Shown here: positions 25,501-40,500 of the stretch, piece by piece
Numbering within the stretch: position 1 is the first letter of the stretch
Layout of the letters: the number at the start of each line of letters is the position of its first letter
Assembly: GCA_964035015.1 (NCBI GenBank)
Contig: CAXIUP010000180.1
Location: 1-64,000, forward strand
Reading direction: 5' to 3'
Length of the DNA stretch: 64,000 nt
Source of the DNA: Corallium rubrum
Taxonomy: Eukaryota; Cnidaria; Anthozoa; Scleralcyonacea; Coralliidae
Notes under the pieces: generated by a model
What the model was told of the DNA's origin: nothing
Seen by the model: the letters and a program-made list of their open reading frames with translations, nothing else
Databases searched by the model: none
Position numbers and translations under genes: made by a program

Positions 25501-27899
25501 GTAACTTCTTGAGGTTAAGCACATGGTCGCAGCGATGAAATAGTCCAAATAGTGTAACTTCTTGAGGTTAGGCATATGGTCGCAGTGCTGAAATAATCCA
25601 AATAGTGTAACTTCTTGAGGTTAGGCATATGGTCGCGGTGGTGAAATACTCCAAATAATGTAACTTCTTGAGGTGAGGAATATGGTCGCGGAAGTGAAAT
25701 AATCCAAATAGTGTAACTTCTTGAGGTTAGGCATAAGGTCGCAGTGGTGAAATAATCCAAATAGTGTAACTTCTTGAGGTTAGGCGTAGGGTCGCAGCGG
25801 TGAAATAATCCAAATAGTGTAATTTCTTGAGGTTAGGCATATGGTCGCGGCAGTGAAATACTCCAAATAGTGTAACTTCTTGAGGTTAGGCATATGGTCG
25901 CAGCGGTGAAATAATCCAAATAGTGTAATTTCTTGAGGTTAGGCATATGGTCGCAGCGGTGAAATAATCCAAATAGTGTAACTTCTTGAGGTTAGGCATA
26001 TGGTCGCAGTGCTGAAATAATCCAAATAGTGTAACTTCTTGAGGGTAGGCATATGGTCGCAGCGGTGAAATAATCCAAATAGTGTAATTTCTTGAGGTTA
26101 GGCATATGGTCGCGGTGGTGAAATACTCCAAATAATGTAACTTCTTGAGGTTAGGCATATGGTCGCGGAAGTGAAATAATCCAAATAGTGTAATTTCTTG
26201 AGGTTAGGCATATGGTCGCAGTGGTGAAATAATCCAAATAGTGTAACTTCTTGAGGTTAAGCACATGGTCGCAGCGGTGAAATAGTCCAAATAGTGTAAC
26301 TTCTTGAGGTTAGGCATATGGTCGCAGTGCTGAAATAATCCAAATAGTGTAACTTCTTGAGGTTAGGCATATGGTCGCGGTGGTGAAATACTCCAAATAA
26401 TGTAACTTCTTGAGGTGAGGCATATGGTCGCGGAAGTGAAATAATCCAAATAGTGTAACTTCTTGAGGTTAGGCATAAGGTCGCAGTGGTGAAATAATCC
26501 AAATAGTGTAACTTCTTGAGGTTAGGCGTAGGGTCGCAGCGTTGAAATAATCCAAATAGTGTAACTTCTTGAGGTTAAGCATATGAAGGCAGCAGTGAAA
26601 TAATCCAAATAGTGTAACTTCTTGAGGTTAGGCATATGGTCGCAGCGGTGAAATAATCCAAATAGTGCAACTTCTTGAGGATAGGCATATGGTCACAGTG
26701 GTGAAATAATCCAAATAGTGTAACTTCTTGAGGTTAGCCATATGGTCGCAGCAGTGAAATAATCCTATAATGTAACTTCTTGATGTTAGGCATATGGTCA
26801 CAGAGGTGAAATAATCCAAATAGTGTAACTTCTTGAGGTTAGGCATATGGTCGCAGCGGTGAAACAATCCAAATAGTGTAGCTTCTTGAGGTTAGGCATA
26901 TGGTCGCAGCGGTGAAATAATCCAAATAGTGTAACTTCTTGAGGTTAGGCATATGGTCGCGGTGGTGAAATACTCCAAATAATGTAACTTCTTGAGGTTA
27001 GGCATATGGTCACGGCAGTGAAAATAATCCAAATAGTGTATCTTCTTGAGGTTAGGCATATGGTCGCAGCGGTGAAATAATCCAAATAGTGTAACTTCTT
27101 GTGGTTAGGCATATGGTCGCAGCGGTGAAATAATCCAAATAGTGTAACTTCTTGAGGTTAGGCATATGGTCACAGTAGTGAAATAATGCAAATAGTGTAA
27201 CTTCTTGAGGTTAGGCATATAGTCGCAGCGGTGACAGAATCCAAATTGTGTAACTTCTTGAGGTTAGGCAGATGGTCGCAGCGGTGAAATAATCCAAATA
27301 GTGTAACTTCTTGAGGTTAGGCATATGGTCGCGGCGGTGAAATACTCCAAATAATGTAACTTCTTCAGGTTAGGCATATGGTCGCGGCAGTGAAATAATC
27401 CAAATAGTGTAACTTCTTGAGGTTAGGCATATGGTCGCAGCGGTGAAATAATCCAAATAGTGAAACTTCTTGAGGTTACGCATATGGTCGCAGGGGGGAA
27501 ATAATCCAAATAGTGTAACTTCATGAGGTTAGGCATATGGCCACAGCGGTGAAATAATCCAAATAGTGCAACTTCTTGAGGATAGGCATATGGCCACAGT
27601 GGTGAAATAATCCAAATAGTGTAACTTCTTGAGGTTAGGCATATGGTTGCAGCGGTGAAATAATCCAAATAGTGAAACTTCTTGAGGTTACGCATATGGT
27701 CGCAGCGGTGAAATAATCCAAATAGTGTAACTTCTTGAGGTTAGGCATATGGTTGCAGCGGTGAAATAATCCAAATAGTGTAACTTCTTGATGTTAGGCA
27801 GATGGTTGCAGTGGTGAAATAATCCAAATAGTGTAACTTCTTGAGGTTAGGCATATGGTCGCAGTGCTGAAATAATCCAAATAGTGTAACTTCTTGAGG

Positions 27900-28640
27900 T
27901 TAGGCATATGGTCGCAGCGGTGAAATAATCCAAATAGTGTAATTTCTTGAGGTTAGGCATATGGTCGCGGCAGTGAAATACTCCAAATAATGTAACTTCT
28001 TGAGGTTAGGCATATGGTCGCGGCAGTGAAATAATCCAAATAGTGTAATTTCTTGAGGTTAGGCATATGGTCGCAGCGGTGAAATAATCCAAATAGTGTA
28101 ACTTCTTGAGGTTAGGCATATGGTCACAGCGGTGAAATAATCCAAATAGTGTAACTTCTTGAGGTTAGGCATATGGTCACAGCGGTGAAATAATGCAAAT
28201 AGTGTAACTTCTTTAGGTTAGGCATATAGTGGCAGCGGTGACATAATCCAAATAGAGTAACTTCTTGAGGTTAGGCATATGGTCGCAGCGGTGAAATAAT
28301 CCAAATAGTGTAATTTCTTGAGGTTAGGCATATGGTCGCGGCAGTGAAATACTCCAAATAATGTAACTTCTTGAGGTTAGGCATATGGTCGCGGCAGTGA
28401 AATAATCCAAATAGTGTAATTTCTTGAGGTTAGGCATATGGTCGCAGCGGTGAAATAATCCAAATAGTGTAACTTCTTGAGGTTAGGCATATGGTCACAG
28501 CGGTGAAATAATCCAAATAGTGTAACTTCTTGAGGTTAGGCATATGGTCACAGCGGTGAAATAATGCAAATAGTGTAACTTCTTTAGGTTAGGCATATAG
28601 TGGCAGCGGTGACATAATCCAAATAGAGTAACTTCTTGAG
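27900..28640 (+). repeat. 7-monomer tandem duplication inside the array
   Basis: The marker TTTAGGTTAGGCATATAGTG occurs at about 28,212 and 28,583, exactly 371 bp or 7 monomers apart. The preceding variants are repeated in the same order. This looks like a recent local duplication by unequal exchange or slippage. Confidence 0.75.
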
Positions 28641-28699
28641 GTTAGGCATATGGTCGCAGCGGTGAAATAATCCAAATAGTGTAACTTCTTGAGGTTAGG

Positions 28700-31600
28700 C
28701 ATATGGGCGCATTGGTGAAATAATCCAAATAGTGTAACTTCTTGAGGTTAGGCATATGGTCGCAGTGGTGAAATAATCCAAATAGTGTAACTTCTTGAGG
28801 TTAGGCACATGGTCGCAGCGGTGAAATAGTCCAAATAGTGTAACTTCTTGAGGTTAGGCATATGGTCGCAGTGCTGAAATAATCCAAATAGTGTAACTTC
28901 TTGAGGTTAGGCATATGGTCGCGGCAGTGAAATAATCCAAATAGTGTAATTTCTTGAGGTTAGGCATATGGTCGCGGCGGTGAAATAATCGAAATAATGT
29001 AACTTCTTGAGGTTAGGCATATGGTCGCAGCGGTGACATAATCCAAATAGTGTAACTTCTTCAGGTTGGGCATATGGTCACCGCGGTGAAATAATCCAAA
29101 TAGTGTAACTTCTTGAGGTTAGGCGTATGGTCACAGCGGTGAAATAATGCAAATAGTGTAACTTCTTGAGGTTAGGCATATAGTCGCAGCGGTGACAAAA
29201 TCCAAATAGTGTAACTTCTTGAGGTTAGGCATATGGTCGCAGTGGTGAAATAATCCAAATAGTGTAACTTCGTGACGTTAGGCATATGGTCGCAGCGGTG
29301 AAATAATCCAAATAGTGTAACTTCTTGAGGTTAGGCATATGAGCGCAGTGGTGAAATAATCCAAATAGTGTAACTTCTTGAGGTTAGGCATATGGTCGCA
29401 GTGGTGAAATAATCCAAATAGTGTAACTTCTTCAGGTTAAGCACATGGTCGCAGCGGTGAAATAATCCAAATAGTGTAACTTCTTGAGGTTAGGCATATG
29501 GTCGCAGTGGTGAAATAATCCAAATAGTGTGACTTCTTGAGGTTAGGCATATGGTTGCCGTGGTAAAATAATCCAAATAGTGTAACTTGTTGAGGTTAGG
29601 CATATGGTCGCGGTGGTGAAATAATCCAAATAATGTAACTTCTTGAGGTTAGGCATATGGTCGCGGGAGTGAAATAATCCAAACAGTGTAACTTCTTGAG
29701 GTTAGGCATATGGTCGCAGTGGTGAAATAATCCAAAAGTGTAACTTCTTGAGGTTAGCCATATGGTCGCAGCGGTGAAATAATCCAAATAGTGTAACTTC
29801 TTGAGGTTAGGCACATGGTCGCAGCGGTGAAATAATCCAAATAGTGTAACTTCTTGAGGTTAGGCATATGGTCACAGTGATGAAATAATCCAAATAGTGT
29901 AACTTCTTGAGGTTAGGCATATGGTCGCAGCGGTGAAATAATCCAAATAGTGTAATTTCTTGAGGTTAGGCATATGGTCGCGGCGGTGAAATACTCCAAA
30001 TAATGTAACTTCTTGAGGTTAGGCATATGGTCGCGGCAGTGAAATAATCCAAATAGTGTAACTTCTTGAGGTTAGGCATATGGTCACAGCGGTGAAATAA
30101 TGCAAATAGTGTAACTTCTTTAGGTTAGGCATATAGTGGCAGCGGTGACATAATCCAAATAGAGTAACTTCTTGAGGTTAGGCATATGGTCGCAGCGGTG
30201 AAATAATCCAAATAGTGTAACTTCTTGAGGTTAGGCATATGGGCGCATTGGTGAAATAATCCAAATAGTGTAACTTCTTGAGGTTAGGCATATGGTCGCA
30301 GTGGTGAAATAATCCAAATAGTGTAACTTCTTGAGGTTAGGCACATGGTCGCAGCGGTGAAATAGTCCAAATAGTGTAACTTCTTGAGGTTAGGCATATG
30401 GTCGCAGTGCTGAAATAATCCAAATAGTGTAACTTCTTGAGGTTAGGCATATGGTCGCGGCAGTGAAATAATCCAAATAGTGTAATTTCTTGAGGTTAGG
30501 CATATGGTCGCGGCGGTGAAATAATCGAAATAATGTAACTTCTTGAGGTTAGGCATATGGTCGCAGCGGTGACATAATCCAAATAGTGTAACTTCTTCAG
30601 GTTGGGCATATGGTCACCGCGGTGAAATAATCCAAATAGTGTAACTTCTTGAGGTTAGGCGTATGGTCACAGCGGTGAAATAATGCAAATAGTGTAACTT
30701 CTTGAGGTTAGGCATATAGTCGCAGCGGTGACAAAATCCAAATAGTGTAACTTCTTGAGGTTAGGCATATGGTCGCAGTGGTGAAATAATCCAAATAGTG
30801 TAACTTCGTGACGTTAGGCATATGGTCGCAGCGGTGAAATAATCCAAATAGTGTAACTTCTTGAGGTTAGGCATATGAGCGCAGTGGTGAAATAATCCAA
30901 ATAGTGTAACTTCTTGAGGTTAGGCATATGGTCGCAGTGGTGAAATAATCCAAATAGTGTAACTTCTTCAGGTTAGGCACATGGTCGCAGCGGTGAAATA
31001 ATCCAAATAGTGTAACTTCTTGAGGTTAGGCATATGGTCGCAGTGGTGAAATAATCCAAATAGTGTGACTTCTTGAGGTTAGGCATATGGTTGCCGTGGT
31101 AAAATAATAATCCAAATAGTGTAACTTGTTGAGGTTAGGCATATGGTCGCGGTGGTGAAATAATCCAAATAATGTAACTTCTTGAGGTTAGGCATATGGT
31201 CGCGGGAGTGAAATAATCCAAACAGTGTAACTTCTTGAGGTTAGGCATATGGTCGCAGTGGTGAAATAATCCAAAAAGTGTAACTTCTTGAGGTTAGCCA
31301 TATGGTCGCAGCGGTGAAATAATCCAAATAGTGTAACTTCTTGAGGTTAGGCACATGGTCGCAGCGGTGAAATAATCCAAATAGTGTAACTTCTTGAGGT
31401 TAGGCATATGGTCACAGTGATGAAATAATCCAAATAGTGTAACTTCTTGAGGTTAGGCATATGGTCGCAGCGGTGAAATAATCCAAATAGTGTAATTTCT
31501 TGAGGTTAGGCATATGGTCGCGGCGGTGAAATACTCCAAATAATGTAACTTCTTGAGGTTAGGCATATGGTCGCAGCGGTGAAATAATCCGAAATAGTGT
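28700..31600 (+). repeat. 29-monomer higher-order repeat, two copies
   Basis: GGGCGCATTGG at 28,705 and 30,241 are 1,536 bp apart, that is 29 monomers less one base. The missing base is visible as CCAAAAGTG in the first copy against CCAAAAAGTG in the second. The second copy also carries a three-base gain (AAATAATAATCC) near 31,105. The run of variants between the markers is the same in both copies. Confidence 0.75.
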
Positions 31601-33359
31601 AATTTCTTGAGGTTAGGCATATGGTCGCAGCGGTGAAATAATCCAAATAGTGTAACTTCTTGAGGTTAGGCATATGGTCGCAGCGGTGAAATAATCCAAA
31701 TAGTGTAACTTCTTGAGGTTAGGCATATGGTCACAGTGGTGAAATAATGCAAATAATGTAACTTCTTGAGGTTAGGCATATGGTCGCGGCAGTGAAATAA
31801 TCCAAATAGTGTAATTTCTTGAGGTTAGGCATATGGTCGCAGCGGTGAAATAATCCAAATAGTGTAACTTCTTGAGGTTAGGCATATGGTCGCAGCGGTG
31901 AAATAATCCAAATAGTGTAACTTCTTGAGGTTAGGCATATGGTTGCAGCGGTGAAATAATCCAAATAGTGTAACTTCTTGAGGTTAGGCATATGGTCGCA
32001 GCGGTGAAATAATCCAAATAGTGTAATTTCTTGAGGTTAGGCATATGGTCGCAGTGAAATACTCCAAATAATGTAACTTCTTGAGGTTAGGCATATGGTC
32101 GCGGCAGTGAAATAATCCAAATAGTGTAATTTCTTGAGGTTAGGCATATGGTCGCAGCGGTGAAATAATCCAAATAGTGTAACTTCTTGAGGTTAGGCAT
32201 ATGGTCGCAGTGCTGAAATAATCCAAATAGTGTAACTTCTTGAGGTTAGGCATATGGTCGCAGCGGTGAAATAATCCAAATAGTCTAATTTCTTGAGGTT
32301 AGGCATATGGTCGCGGCGGTGAAATACTCCAAATAATGTAACTTCTTGAGGTTAGGCATATGGTCGCGGAAGTGAAATAATCCAAATAGTGTAATTTCTT
32401 GAGGTTAGGCATATGGTCGCAGTGGTGAAATAATCCAAATAGTGTAACTTCTTGAGGTTAAGCACATGGTCGCAGCGATGAAATAGTCCAAATAGTGTAA
32501 CTTCTTGAGGTTAGGCATATGGTCGCAGTGCTGAAATAATCCAAATAGTGTAACTTCTTGAGGTTAGGCATATGGTCGCGGTGGTGAAATACTCCAAATA
32601 ATGTAACTTCTTGAGGCGAGGCATATGGTCGCGGAAGTGAAATAATCCAAATAGTGTAACTTCTTGAGGTTAGGCATAAGGTCGCAGTGGTGAAATAATC
32701 CAAATAGTGTAACTTCGTGACGTTAGGCATATGGTCGCAGCGGTGAAATAATCCAAATAGTGTAACTTCTTGAGGTTAGGCATATGAGCGCAGTGGTGAA
32801 ATAATCCAAATAGTGTAACTTCTTGAGGTTAGGCATATGGTCGCAGTGGTGAAATAATCCAAATAGTGTAACTTCTTCAGGTTAGGCACATGGTCGCAGC
32901 GGTGAAATAATCCAAATAGTGTAACTTCTTGAGGTTAGGCATATGGTCGCAGTGGTGAAATAATCCAAATAGTGTGACTTCTTGAGGTTAGGCATATGGT
33001 TGCCGTGGTAAAATAATCCAAATAGTGTAACTTGTTGAGGTTAGGCATATGGTCGCGGTGGTGAAATAATCCAAATAATGTAACTTCTTGAGGTTAGGCA
33101 TATGGTCGCGGGAGTGAAATAATCCAAACAGTGTAACTTCTTGAGGTTAGGCATATGGTCGCAGTGGTGAAATAATCCAAAAGTGTAACTTCTTGAGGTT
33201 AGCCATATGGTCGCAGCGGTGAAATAATCCAAATAGTGTAACTTCTTGAGGTTAGGCACATGGTCGCAGCGGTGAAATAATCCAAATAGTGTAACTTCTT
33301 GAGGTTAGGCATATGGTCACAGTGATGAAATAATCCAAATAGTGTAACTTCTTGAGGTT

Positions 33360-36300
33360 AGGCATATGGTCGCAGCGGTGAAATAATCCAAATAGTGTAA
33401 CTTCTTGAGGTTAGGCATATGGTCGCGGCGGTGAAATACTCCAAATAATGTAACTTCTTGAGGTTAGGCATATGGTCGCGGCAGTGAAATAATCCGAATA
33501 GTGTAATTTCTTGAGGTTAGGCATATGGTCGCAGCGGTGAAATAATCCAAATAGTGTAACTTCTTGAGGTTAGGCATATGGTCGCAGCGGTGAAATAATC
33601 CAAATAGTGTAACTTCTTGAGGTTAGGCATATGGTCACAGTGGTGAAATAATGCAAATAATGTAACTTCTTGAGGTTAGGCATATGGTCGCGCAGTGAAA
33701 TAATCCAAATAGTGTAATTTCTTGAGGTTAGGCATATGGTCGCAGCGGTGAAATAATCCAAATAGTGTAACTTCTTGAGGTTAGGCATATGGTCGCAGCG
33801 GTGAAATAATCCAAATAGTGTAACTTCTTGAGGTTAGGCATATGGTTGCAGCGGTGAAATAATCCAAATAGTGTAACTTCTTGAGGTTAGGCATATGGTC
33901 GCAGCGGTGAAATAATCCAAATAGTGTAATTTCTTGAGGTTAGGCATATGGTCGCGGCAGTGAAATACTCCAAATAATGTAACTTCTTGAGGTTAGGCAT
34001 ATGGTCGCGGCAGTGAAATAATCCAAATAGTGTAATTTCTTGAGGTTAGGCATATGGTCGCAGCGGTGAAATAATCCAAATAGTGTAACTTCTTGAGGTT
34101 AGGCATATGGTCGCAGTGCTGAAATAATCCAAATAGTGTAACTTCTTGAGGGTAGGCATATGGTCGCAGCGGTGAAATAATCCAAATAGTCTAATTTCTT
34201 GAGGTTAGGCATATGGTCGCGGCGGTGAAATACTCCAAATAATGTAACTTCTTGAGGTTAGGCATATGGTCGCGGAAGTGAAATAATCCAAATAGTGTAA
34301 TTTCTTGAGGTTAGGCATATGGTCGCAGTGGTGAAATAATCCAAATAGTGTAACTTCTTGAGGTTAAGCACATGGTCGCAGCGATGAAATAGTCCAAATA
34401 GTGTAACTTCTTGAGGTTAGGCATATGGTCGCAGTGCTGAAATAATCCAAATAGTGTAACTTCTTGAGGTTAGGCATATGGTCGCGGTGGTGAAATACTC
34501 CAAATAATGTAACTTCTTGAGGCGAGGCATATGGTCGCGGAAGTGAAATAATCCAAATAGTGTAACTTCTTGAGGTTAGGCATAAGGTCGCAGTGGTGAA
34601 ATAATCCAAATAGTGTAACTTCTTGAGGTTAGGCGTAGAGTCGCAGCGTTGAAATAATCCAAATAGGGTAACTTCTTGAGGTTAAGCATATGAAGGCAGC
34701 AGTGAAATAATCCAAATAGTGTAACTTCTTGAGGTTAGGCATATGGTCGCAGCGGTGAAATAATCCAAATAGTGTAATTTCTTGAGGTTAGGCATATGGT
34801 CGCGGCGGTGAAATACTCCAAATAATGTAACTTCTTGAGGTTAGGCATATGGTCGCGGCAGTGAAATAATCCGAATAGTGTAATTTCTTGAGGTTAGGCA
34901 TATGGTCGCAGCGGTGAAATAATCCAAATAGTGTAACTTCTTGAGGTTAGGCATATGGTCGCAGCGGTGAAATAATCCAAATAGTGTAACTTCTTGAGGT
35001 TAGGCATATGGTCACAGTGGTGAAATAATGCAAATAATGTAACTTCTTGAGGTTAGGCATATGGTCGCGGCAGTGAAATAATCCAAATAGTGTAATTTCT
35101 TGAGGTTAGGCATATGGTCGCAGCGGTGAAATAATCCAAATAGTGTAACTTCTTGAGGTTAGGCATATGGTCGCAGCGGTGAAATAATCCAAATAGTGTA
35201 ACTTCTTGAGGTTAGGCATATGGTTGCAGCGGTGAAATAATCCAAATAGTGTAACTTCTTGAGGTTAGGCATATGGTCGCAGCGGTGAAATAATCCAAAT
35301 AGTGTAATTTCTTGAGGTTAGGCATATGGTCGCGGCAGTGAAATACTCCAAATAATGTAACTTCTTGAGGTTAGGCATATGGTCGCGGCAGTGAAATAAT
35401 CCAAATAGTGTAATTTCTTGAGGTTAGGCATATGGTCGCAGCGGTGAAATAATCCAAATAGTGTAACTTCTTGAGGTTAGGCATATGGTCGCAGTGCTGA
35501 AATAATCCAAATAGTGTAACTTCTTGAGGGTAGGCATATGGTCGCAGCGGTGAAATAATCCAAATAGTCTAATTTCTTGAGGTTAGGCATATGGTCGCGG
35601 CGGTGAAATACTCCAAATAATGTAACTTCTTGAGGTTAGGCATATGGTCGCGGAAGTGAAATAATCCAAATAGTGTAATTTCTTGAGGTTAGGCATATGG
35701 TCGCAGTGGTGAAATAATCCAAATAGTGTAACTTCTTGAGGTTAAGCACATGGTCGCAGCGATGAAATAGTCCAAATAGTGTAACTTCTTGAGGTTAGGC
35801 ATATGGTCGCAGTGCTGAAATAATCCAAATAGTGTAACTTCTTGAGGTTAGGCATATGGTCGCGGTGGTGAAATACTCCAAATAATGTAACTTCTTGAGG
35901 CGAGGCATATGGTCGCGGAAGTGAAATAATCCAAATAGTGTAACTTCTTGAGGTTAGGCATAAGGTCGCAGTGGTGAAATAATCCAAATAGTGTAACTTC
36001 TTGAGGTTAGGCGTAGAGTCGCAGCGTTGAAATAATCCAAATAGGGTAACTTCTTGAGGTTAAGCATATGAAGGCAGCAGTGAAATAATCCAAATAGTGT
36101 AACTTCTTGAGGTTAGGCATATGGTCGCAGCGGTGAAATAATCCAAATAGTGTAATTTCTTGAGGTTAGGCATATGGTCGCGGCGGTGAAATACTCCAAA
36201 TAATGTAACTTCTTGAGGTTAGGCATATGGTCGCGGCAGTGAAATAATCCGAATAGTGTAATTTCTTGAGGTTAGGCATATGGTCGCAGCGGTGAAATAA

Positions 36301-37520
36301 TCCAAATAGTGTAACTTCTTGAGGTTAGGCATATGGTCGCAGCGGTGAAATAATCCAAATAGTGTAACTTCTTGAGGTTAGGCATATGGTCACAGTGGTG
36401 AAATAATGCAAATAATGTAACTTCTTGAGGTTAGGCATATGGTCGCGGCAGTGAAATAATCCAAATAGTGTAATTTCTTGAGGTTAGGCATATGGTCGCA
36501 GCGGTGAAATAATCCAAATAGTGTAACTTCTTGAGGTTAGGCATATGGTCGCAGCGGTGAAATAATCCAAATAGTGTAACTTCTTGAGGTTAGGCATATG
36601 GTTGCAGCGGTGAAATAATCCAAATAGTGTAACTTCTTGAGGTTAGGCATATGGTCGCAGCGGTGAAATAATCCAAATAGTGTAATTTCTTGAGGTTAGG
36701 CATATGGTCGCGGCAGTGAAATACTCCAAATAATGTAACTTCTTGAGGTTAGGCATATGGTCGCGGCAGTGAAATAATCCAAATAGTGTAATTTCTTGAG
36801 GTTAGGCATATGGTCGCAGCGGTGAAATAATCCAAATAGTGTAACTTCTTGAGGTTAGGCATATGGTCGCAGTGCTGAAATAATCCAAATAGTGTAACTT
36901 CTTGAGGGTAGGCATATGGTCGCAGCGGTGAAATAATCCAAATAGTCTAATTTCTTGAGGTTAGGCATATGGTCGCGGCGGTGAAATACTCCAAATAATG
37001 TAACTTCTTGAGGTTAGGCATATGGTCGCGGAAGTGAAATAATCCAAATAGTGTAATTTCTTGAGGTTAGGCATATGGTCGCAGTGGTGAAATAATCCAA
37101 ATAGTGTAACTTCTTGAGGTTAAGCACATGGTCGCAGCGATGAAATAGTCCAAATAGTGTAACTTCTTGAGGTTAGGCATATGGTCGCAGTGCTGAAATA
37201 ATCCAAATAGTGTAACTTCTTGAGGTTAGGCATATGGTCGCGGTGGTGAAATACTCCAAATAATGTAACTTCTTGAGGCGAGGCATATGGTCGCGGAAGT
37301 GAAATAATCCAAATAGTGTAACTTCTTGAGGTTAGGCATAAGGTCGCAGTGGTGAAATAATCCAAATAGTGTAACTTCTTGAGGTTAGGCGTAGAGTCGC
37401 AGCGTTGAAATAATCCAAATAGGGTAACTTCTTGAGGTTAAGCATATGAAGGCAGCAGTGAAATAATCCAAATAGTGTAACTTCTTGAGGTTAGGCATAT
37501 GGTCGCAGCGGTGAAATAAT
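33360..37520 (+). repeat. 26-monomer higher-order repeat, three consecutive copies (1,378 bp each)
   Basis: The marker AAGCACATGGTCGCAGCGAT sits at equivalent points 34,364, 35,742 and 37,120, each 1,378 bp apart (26 x 53). A second marker, AATAATCCGAATAG, sits at 33,496, 34,873 and 36,251. The first copy is one base short because of GTCGCGCAGTG near 33,689. The third copy diverges at about 37,530, where GTGCAACTTCTTGAGGATAG appears. A fourth copy lies at about 39.19-40.56 kb with the same 869-bp marker spacing, and a fifth near 52.0-53.3 kb with two extra monomers. Confidence 0.88.
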
Positions 37521-40500
37521 CCAAATAGTGCAACTTCTTGAGGATAGGCATATGGTCACAGTGGTGAAATAATCCAAATAGTGTAACTTCTTGAGGTTAG
37601 CCATATGGTCGCAGCAGTGAAATAATCCTATAATGTAACTTCTTGATGTTAGGCATATGGTCACAGAGGTGAAATAATCCAAATAGTGTAACTTCTTGAG
37701 GTTAGGCATATGGTCGCAGCGGTGAAACAATCCGAATAGTGTAGCTTCTTGAGGTTAGGCATATGGTCGCAGCGGTGAAATAATCCAAATAGCGTAACTT
37801 CTTGACGTTAGGCATATGGTCGCGGTGGTGAAATACTCCAAATAATGTAACTTCTTGAGGTTAGGCATATGGTCGCGGCAGTGAAATAATCCAAATAGTG
37901 TAACTTCTTGAGGTTAGGCATATGGTCGCAGCGGTGAAATGATCCAAATAGTGTAACTTCTTGTGGTTAGGCATATGGTCGCATGGTGAAATAATCCAAA
38001 TAGTGTAACTTCTTGAGGTTAGGCATATGGTCGCAGCGGTGAAATAATCCAAATAGTGTAACTTCTTGTGGTTAGGCATATGGTCGCAGCGGTGAAATAA
38101 TCCAAATAGTGTAACTTCTTGAGGTTAGGCATATGGTCACAGTAGTGAAATAATGCAAATAGTGTAACTTCTTGAGGTTAGGCATATAGTCGCAGCGGTG
38201 ACAGAATCCAAATTGTGTAACTTCTTGAGGTTAGGCAGATGGTCGCAGCGGTGAAATAATCCAAATAGTGTAACTTCTTGAGGTTAGGCATATGGTCGCG
38301 GCGGTGAAATACTCCAAATAATGTAACTTCTTCAGGTTAGGCATATGGTCGCGGCAGTGAAATAATCCAAATAGTGTAACTTCTTGAGGTTAGGCATATG
38401 GTCGCAACGGTGAAATAATCCAAATAGTGAAACTTCTTGAGGTTAGGCATATGGTCGCAGGGGGGAAATAATCCAAATAGTGTAACTTCATGAGGTTAGG
38501 CATATGGCCACAGCGGTGAAATAATCCAAATAGTGCAACTTCTTGAGGATAGGCATATGGCCACAGTGGTGAAATAATCCAAATAGTGTAACTTCTTGAG
38601 GTTAGGCATATGGTTGCAGCGGTGAAATAATCCAAATAGTGAAACTTCTTGAGGTTACGCATATGGTCGCAGCGGTGAAATAATCCAAATAGTGTAACTT
38701 CTTGAGGTTAGGCATATGGTTGCAGCGGTGAAATAATCCAAATAGTGTAACTTCTTGATGTTAGGCATATGGTCGCAGTGGTGAAATAATCCAAATAGTG
38801 TGACTTCTTGAGGTTAGGCATATGGTTGCCGTGGTAAAATAATCCAAATAGTGTAACTTGTTGAGGTTAGGCATATGGTCGCGGTGGTGAAATAATCCAA
38901 ATAATGTAACTTCTTGAGGTTAGGCATATGGTCGCGGGAGTGAAATAATCCAAACAGTGTAACTTCTTGAGGTTAGGCATATGGTCGCAGTGGTGAAATA
39001 ATCCAAAAAGTGTAACTTCTTGAGGTTAGCCATATGGTCGCAGCGGTGAAATAATCCAAATAGTGTAACTTCTTGAGGTTAGGCACATGGTCGCAGCGGT
39101 GAAATAATCCAAATAGTGTAACTTCTTGAGGTTAGGCATATGGTCACAGTGATGAAATAATTCAAATAGTGTAACTTCTTGAGGTTAGGCATATGGTCGC
39201 AGCGGTGAAATAATCCAAATAGTGTAATTTCTTGAGGTTAGGCATATGGTCGCGGCGGTGAAATACTCCAAATAATGTAACTTCTTGAGGTTAGGCATAT
39301 GGTCGCGGCAGTGAAATAATCCGAATAGTGTAATTTCTTGAGGTTAGGCATATGGTCGCAGCGGTGAAATAATCCAAATAGTGTAACTTCTTGAGGTTAG
39401 GCATATGGTCGCAGCGGTGAAATAATCCAAATAGTGTAACTTCTTGAGGTTAGGCATATGGTCACAGTGGTGAAATAATGCAAATAATGTAACTTCTTGA
39501 GGTTAGGCATATGGTCGCGGCAGTGAAATAATCCAAATAGTGTAATTTCTTGAGGTTAGGCATATGGTCGCAGCGGTGAAATAATCCAAATAGTGTAACT
39601 TCTTGAGGTTAGGCATATGGTCGCAGCGGTGAAATAATCCAAATAGTGTAACTTCTTGAGGTTAGGCATATGGTTGCAGCGGTGAAATAATCCAAATAGT
39701 GTAACTTCTTGAGGTTAGGCATATGGTCGCAGCGGTGAAATAATCCAAATAGTGTAATTTCTTGAGGTTAGGCATATGGTCGCGGCAGTGAAATACTCCA
39801 AATAATGTAACTTCTTGAGGTTAGGCATATGGTCGCGGCAGTGAAATAATCCAAATAGTGTAATTTCTTGAGGTTAGGCATATGGTCGCAGCGGTGAAAT
39901 AATCCAAATAGTGTAACTTCTTGAGGTTAGGCATATGGTCGCAGTGCTGAAATAATCCAAATAGTGTAACTTCTTGAGGGTAGGCATATGGTCGCAGCGG
40001 TGAAATAATCCAAATAGTCTAATTTCTTGAGGTTAGGCATATGGTCGCGGCGGTGAAATACTCCAAATAATGTAACTTCTTGAGGTTAGGCATATGGTCG
40101 CGGAAGTGAAATAATCCAAATAGTGTAATTTCTTGAGGTTAGGCATATGGTCGCAGTGGTGAAATAATCCAAATAGTGTAACTTCTTGAGGTTAAGCACA
40201 TGGTCGCAGCGATGAAATAGTCCAAATAGTGTAACTTCTTGAGGTTAGGCATATGGTCGCAGTGCTGAAATAATCCAAATAGTGTAACTTCTTGAGGTTA
40301 GGCATATGGTCGCGGTGGTGAAATACTCCAAATAATGTAACTTCTTGAGGCGAGGCATATGGTTGCGGAAGTGAAATAATCCAAATAGTGTAACTTCTTG
40401 AGGTTAGGCATAAGGTCGCAGTGGTGAAATAATCCAAATAGTGTAACTTCTTGAGGTTAGGCGTAGAGTCGCAGCGTTGAAATAATCCAAATAGGGTAAC

